Positions 6,599 through 8,275 of a stretch of 8,275 bases of DNA are shown in pieces (the stretch's first letter is position 1; every line of letters starts with the position of its first letter). This DNA comes from Cellvibrionaceae bacterium (GTDB lineage: Bacteria > Pseudomonadota > Gammaproteobacteria > Pseudomonadales > Cellvibrionaceae). The notes under the pieces were generated by a model that was not told where the DNA came from, did no database searches, and saw nothing but the letters and a program-made list of their open reading frames with translations. The translations under genes and the position numbers were made by a program. The stretch spans positions 1 to 8,275 of the forward strand of contig JAOXRV010000584.1 of the NCBI GenBank assembly GCA_025800435.1, in the 5' to 3' direction.

Positions 6599-6622
6599 AA
6601 GTAGTTTTCTAAGTAGTTTTCT
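6599..6622. repeat. 12-base perfect tandem duplication
   Basis: AAGTAGTTTTCT is repeated twice without a gap (6599-6610 and 6611-6622), followed by a further AA that begins a third copy. It sits about 20 bases before the intrinsic terminator. Confidence 0.9.
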
Positions 6623-6644
6623 AAATCTATTAACACATCCGTTT

Positions 6645-6680
6645 GGGGCCAGCATAACAAGCTGGCCCCATTTTCTTTTG
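6645..6680 (+). terminator. Strong intrinsic terminator (plus strand)
   Basis: GGGGCCAGC (6645-6653) and GCTGGCCCC (6661-6669) form a perfect nine-base GC-rich stem with a seven-base loop, followed by ATTTTCTTTT. On the other strand no U-tract follows, so it acts on plus-strand transcripts, most simply the rmf mRNA with a 3' untranslated region of about 320 bases, or a small RNA starting within it. Confidence 0.9.
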
Positions 6681-6705
6681 GCTTTTGTTTGCCTTTCTTT
6701 TGGCT
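6672..6705. repeat. 12-base direct repeat, two copies
   Basis: TTTCTTTTGGCT occurs at 6672-6683 and 6694-6705 (period 22). The first copy forms the U-tract of the terminator, so the second adds more T-rich sequence just beyond it. Confidence 0.85.
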
Positions 6706-6710
6706 ACTAT

Positions 6711-6730
6711 AACTACTGGCAACTACTGGC
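6711..6730. repeat. 10-base perfect tandem duplication at the pyrD stop
   Basis: AACTACTGGC is repeated without a gap (6711-6720 and 6721-6730). The second copy contains the pyrD stop codon (TAG at 6725-6723) and the last codon. Duplication of the gene end looks recent or slippage-derived and does not change the protein. Confidence 0.9.
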
Positions 6731-7751
6731 GAGCTTGAAAGGTCTGATAGGCGGCCACAGCATCGCAAATTAACTGGGGCCCTTGGTAGATAAAATTGCT
6801 ATAAATTTGCAGCAATTTTGCACCCGCTGCCAATTTGGCGATTGCCGCCTCAGCACTGTTAATACCGCCCACCCCGATAATCGGTATTTCTTCACCCAAC
6901 TCGGCGTAAAGCTTGGCGATAACAGCGGTACTTTTATCACTTAGTGGGCTGCCACTTAGGCCGCCCATCTCATCTCTGTGGGGGCTTGCTTCAACCCCTT
7001 CACGAGCAACCGTGGTATTGGTGGCGATCACAGCCTCCATGCCGGCATTTTTAATGGTAGTAGCAACATCGACAATTTCTTGGTCGGACATATCCGGTGC
7101 AATTTTTACCGCGATAGGCACATGGCGTCCGTGTTCGTCGGCGAGGCTTAACTGGCTTTCTTTAACCCCTTCAAGCAGGCGTTTTAAATTATCGCCAAAC
7201 TGCAGGTCTCTAAGCCCCGGAGTATTCGGCGAAGAGATATTAATGGTGACGTAATCGGCCAGGCTGTAAACTTTCTCTAGACCAATTCGGTAATCGCTTA
7301 AGGCGTCTTGCTCCGGGGTATGTTTATTTTTGCCAATATTAATGCCCAGAACACCGTCAAAGCTGCGCTTTTTAACCTGCTCCACTAGGTAATCAACGCC
7401 CTTATTATTAAAACCCATACGGTTGATAATGGCCTCTTGCTCGGCCAGGCGAAACAGGCGCGGCTTATCGTTGCCGGGCTGAGCCAGTGGCGTGACCGTG
7501 CCAATCTCCACAAAGCCAAAACCCAGCTGACCCAAGGCGTTAAAATAATCGCCATTTTTATCCAGGCCCGCAGCTAGGCCCACAGGGTTGGGAAAGCGTA
7601 AGCCCATTACCTCCACCGGCGCCGACGCTGGCTGCTTGCTAAAGGCAGATAACAGGTTTAAGCGATTGGCCGCACCCAACATATCGAGACTCAGCTCATG
7701 GGAGTACTCGGGGTCTAGGCGAAACAATAGGCTGCGAATTAAAGCGTACAT
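6723..7751 (-). CDS. pyrD: Dihydroorotate dehydrogenase (quinone), class 2
   Basis: PyrD oxidises dihydroorotate to orotate, the fourth step of de novo UMP synthesis, passing electrons through FMN to the membrane quinone pool. The 342-residue length and the N-terminal helical region (about 1-40) that docks on the inner membrane mark class 2. Visible motifs are GLAAGLDKNG (58-67), the first family signature in EIGTVTPLAQPGNDKPRLFR (82-101), NRMGFNN (110-116), the catalytic serine in NISSPNTPGLR (Ser174, equivalent to E. coli Ser175), KIAPD, ATNTT, and the FMN-phosphate segment IIGVGGINSAEAA near the C-terminus. The whole protein resembles E. coli PyrD closely. ATG 7751 has GGGAG six bases upstream. 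The gene follows the DUF2835 gene in the same direction, with its own promoter-like leader between them, and converges with rmf. Confidence 0.98.
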   Translation of the reverse strand: MYALIRSLLFRLDPEYSHELSLDMLGAANRLNLLSAFSKQPASAPVEVMGLRFPNPVGLAAGLDKNGDYFNALGQLGFGFVEIGTVTPLAQPGNDKPRLFRLAEQEAIINRMGFNNKGVDYLVEQVKKRSFDGVLGINIGKNKHTPEQDALSDYRIGLEKVYSLADYVTINISSPNTPGLRDLQFGDNLKRLLEGVKESQLSLADEHGRHVPIAVKIAPDMSDQEIVDVATTIKNAGMEAVIATNTTVAREGVEASPHRDEMGGLSGSPLSDKSTAVIAKLYAELGEEIPIIGVGGINSAEAAIAKLAAGAKLLQIYSNFIYQGPQLICDAVAAYQTFQARQ

Positions 7752-7757
7752 GGCGGG

Positions 7758-7784
7758 CTCCCGGTAAAAACTGGGCGCATTCTA
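7758..7784 (-). promoter_or_regulatory. pyrD -10 box and leader hairpin covering the ribosome-binding site
   Basis: On the minus strand the -10-like TAGAAT (7784-7779) is followed by GCGCCCAG. Initiation is expected at C7774-G7771. CCC (7775-7773) pairs with the GGG (7762-7760) of the Shine-Dalgarno sequence GGGAG, helped by GT/AC pairs across a TTTT loop with one A-C mismatch. A transcript starting at a C could close the hairpin; one starting two or three bases later at A or G could not. No good -35 box is visible. This layout matches the CTP-sensitive start-site switching known for pyrC and pyrD in enteric bacteria; its use here is inferred. Confidence 0.5.
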
Positions 7785-7819
7785 CCACAGCGGAGGTGTT
7801 TTGGTGATTGCAGCAGAGG

Positions 7820-8038
7820 CTACAAGCGCTCTATCCCCTGTAACTTGTGATTCTGATCAAACACTATCCGAAAGCTGCCGTGCACGCCTTCGCGGGTGAC
7901 AAACTGGCGCAACACCGACACCGGAAAGCGCACCCGCCGGCCATCACGACTGCGAGCATAAACATCGCGTATCGCCTGGCGGTAGAGTTTTTCATACTCC
8001 TGGGGCGCTATGGCCAAATCGACAATCAGCGCATTCAT
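7820..8038 (-). CDS. DUF2835 family protein
   Basis: This 72-residue protein of unknown function resembles the small gammaproteobacterial DUF2835 family. The family-like pattern is a Tyr-rich helix (EYEKLYRQAIRDVYARS, about 14-30), then DGRRVRFPVSVLRQFVTREGVHGSFRIVFDQNHKLQGIERL to the end. There is no signal peptide, membrane segment or cysteine pair, so it is probably cytoplasmic. ATG 8038 is preceded by only a weak GAG. It lies 17 bases after the stop of the upstream gene, so translation probably depends on a shared transcript with it. pyrD follows in the same direction about 70 bases on. The family assignment comes from memory of the pattern, and no function can be offered. Confidence 0.8.
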   Translation of the reverse strand: MNALIVDLAIAPQEYEKLYRQAIRDVYARSRDGRRVRFPVSVLRQFVTREGVHGSFRIVFDQNHKLQGIERL

Positions 8039-8055
8039 CGCTCAAGTACTAATGG

Positions 8056-8275
8056 TTATGCCAAGCTGGGCTCGGCCAGGGCCGGAACCTCTTGTTCACT
8101 GCCGGTTTCATCGGCGGCTGTCGCCCGTGCTACCGACAAGCTCTCGCAGTGCTCACTGGCCTGTACCAAATCCAGCAGTTCGCGCAGGGCCACAGAGAAC
8201 ATAGCAAAATCCGCATTAATGCTCGATTGCAACTCGGCGATCATTTCCCGCCAGCGATCGACCAACACCCGGTGT
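8056..8275 (-). CDS. gdhB: Probable C-terminus of NAD-specific glutamate dehydrogenase (large type), partial
   Basis: The frame is open to the window edge and gives the last 72 residues of a longer protein, ending in TAA at 8058-8056. The visible part begins HRVLVDRWREMIAELQ and contains DFAMFSVALRELLDLVQAS, which resembles the C-terminal end of the roughly 1,600-residue NAD-dependent glutamate dehydrogenases that convert glutamate to 2-oxoglutarate and ammonia. The final 30 residues (SEHCESLSVARATAADETGS onward) are acidic, low in hydrophobic residues and look like a disordered tail. The position ahead of a DUF2835 gene and pyrD agrees with gene orders I recall in Pseudomonas-like genomes. 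A GTG at 8268 could be mistaken for a start, but the frame continues past it. The catalytic domain lies outside the window, so the identity is tentative. Confidence 0.6.
   Translation of the reverse strand, partial: HRVLVDRWREMIAELQSSINADFAMFSVALRELLDLVQASEHCESLSVARATAADETGSEQEVPALAEPSLA

Larger units (their letters stand above)
6352..6722. other. Repeat-rich convergent intergenic region between rmf and pyrD
   Basis: These 371 bases contain no supported gene. They hold the post-rmf hairpin, the palindrome CCGGCCTAGGCCGG (6545-6558), three occurrences of TTAACACA (near 6562, 6586 and 6630), several exact short direct duplications and an intrinsic terminator on the plus strand. No terminator is evident for pyrD on the minus strand. 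TATTAT at 6416-6421 could be a -10 box but lacks a matching -35. Confidence 0.6.

Noticed and set aside
6422..6655. A 77-codon hydrophobic minus-strand frame between pyrD and rmf, ending in a protein-like GENQFLDASNGIKVLGVA.
   Set aside because: Its start lies inside the terminator hairpin, it has no ribosome-binding site, and its hydrophobic stretches derive from the T-rich repeats. The last 18 residues look coding-like but match nothing I recognise.

Overview
The window looks like chromosomal, mostly housekeeping DNA from a gammaproteobacterium. The block gdhB (C-terminal end) - DUF2835 gene - pyrD - rmf - rlmKL resembles the order I recall from Pseudomonas-like genomes. The moderate GC content and the presence of a TonB-dependent receptor would fit a marine Cellvibrionales-type relative. 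That placement is inferred from gene content only. There are no insertion sequences, phage genes, tRNAs, rRNAs or CRISPR arrays.

Left end (1-465): on the minus strand lies the start of an outer-membrane TonB-dependent receptor. Its signal peptide and TonB-box-like segment are visible, and the gene runs off the window. Upstream is a clear TPP (THI-box) riboswitch with a good sigma-70-type promoter. Between riboswitch and gene, a nested hairpin can pair with the Shine-Dalgarno sequence. The receptor is therefore probably a thiamine or thiamine-precursor transporter switched off by TPP. A second promoter faces the other way, interleaved with the first, and drives a small ABC-type/AAA ATPase (466-1191, plus strand).

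Centre (1229-5530): uvrB (nucleotide excision repair) and rlmKL (bifunctional 23S rRNA methyltransferase) lie head to tail on the minus strand, 15 bases apart, and are probably co-transcribed. uvrB converges on the ATPase gene with no obvious intrinsic terminator between them.

Region 5531-6147 is a long divergent intergenic region between rlmKL and rmf. It holds several inverted repeats, including a nested 70-base stem-loop and a terminator-like hairpin. It may carry an rmf leader RNA or a separate small RNA. rmf (6148-6351, plus) encodes the hibernation factor that dimerises ribosomes. Its 3' side (6352-6722) has a long hairpin, a cluster of short direct duplications and a strong intrinsic terminator about 300 bases beyond the stop codon.

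Right end (6723-8275, minus strand): pyrD (quinone-dependent dihydroorotate dehydrogenase) has a leader that looks built for CTP-sensitive start-site switching. Upstream are a DUF2835 gene and the C-terminus of what is probably the large NAD-specific glutamate dehydrogenase. The genes serve ribosome modification and hibernation, pyrimidine synthesis, DNA repair and amino-acid catabolism. The most interesting content is regulatory RNA, not new proteins.
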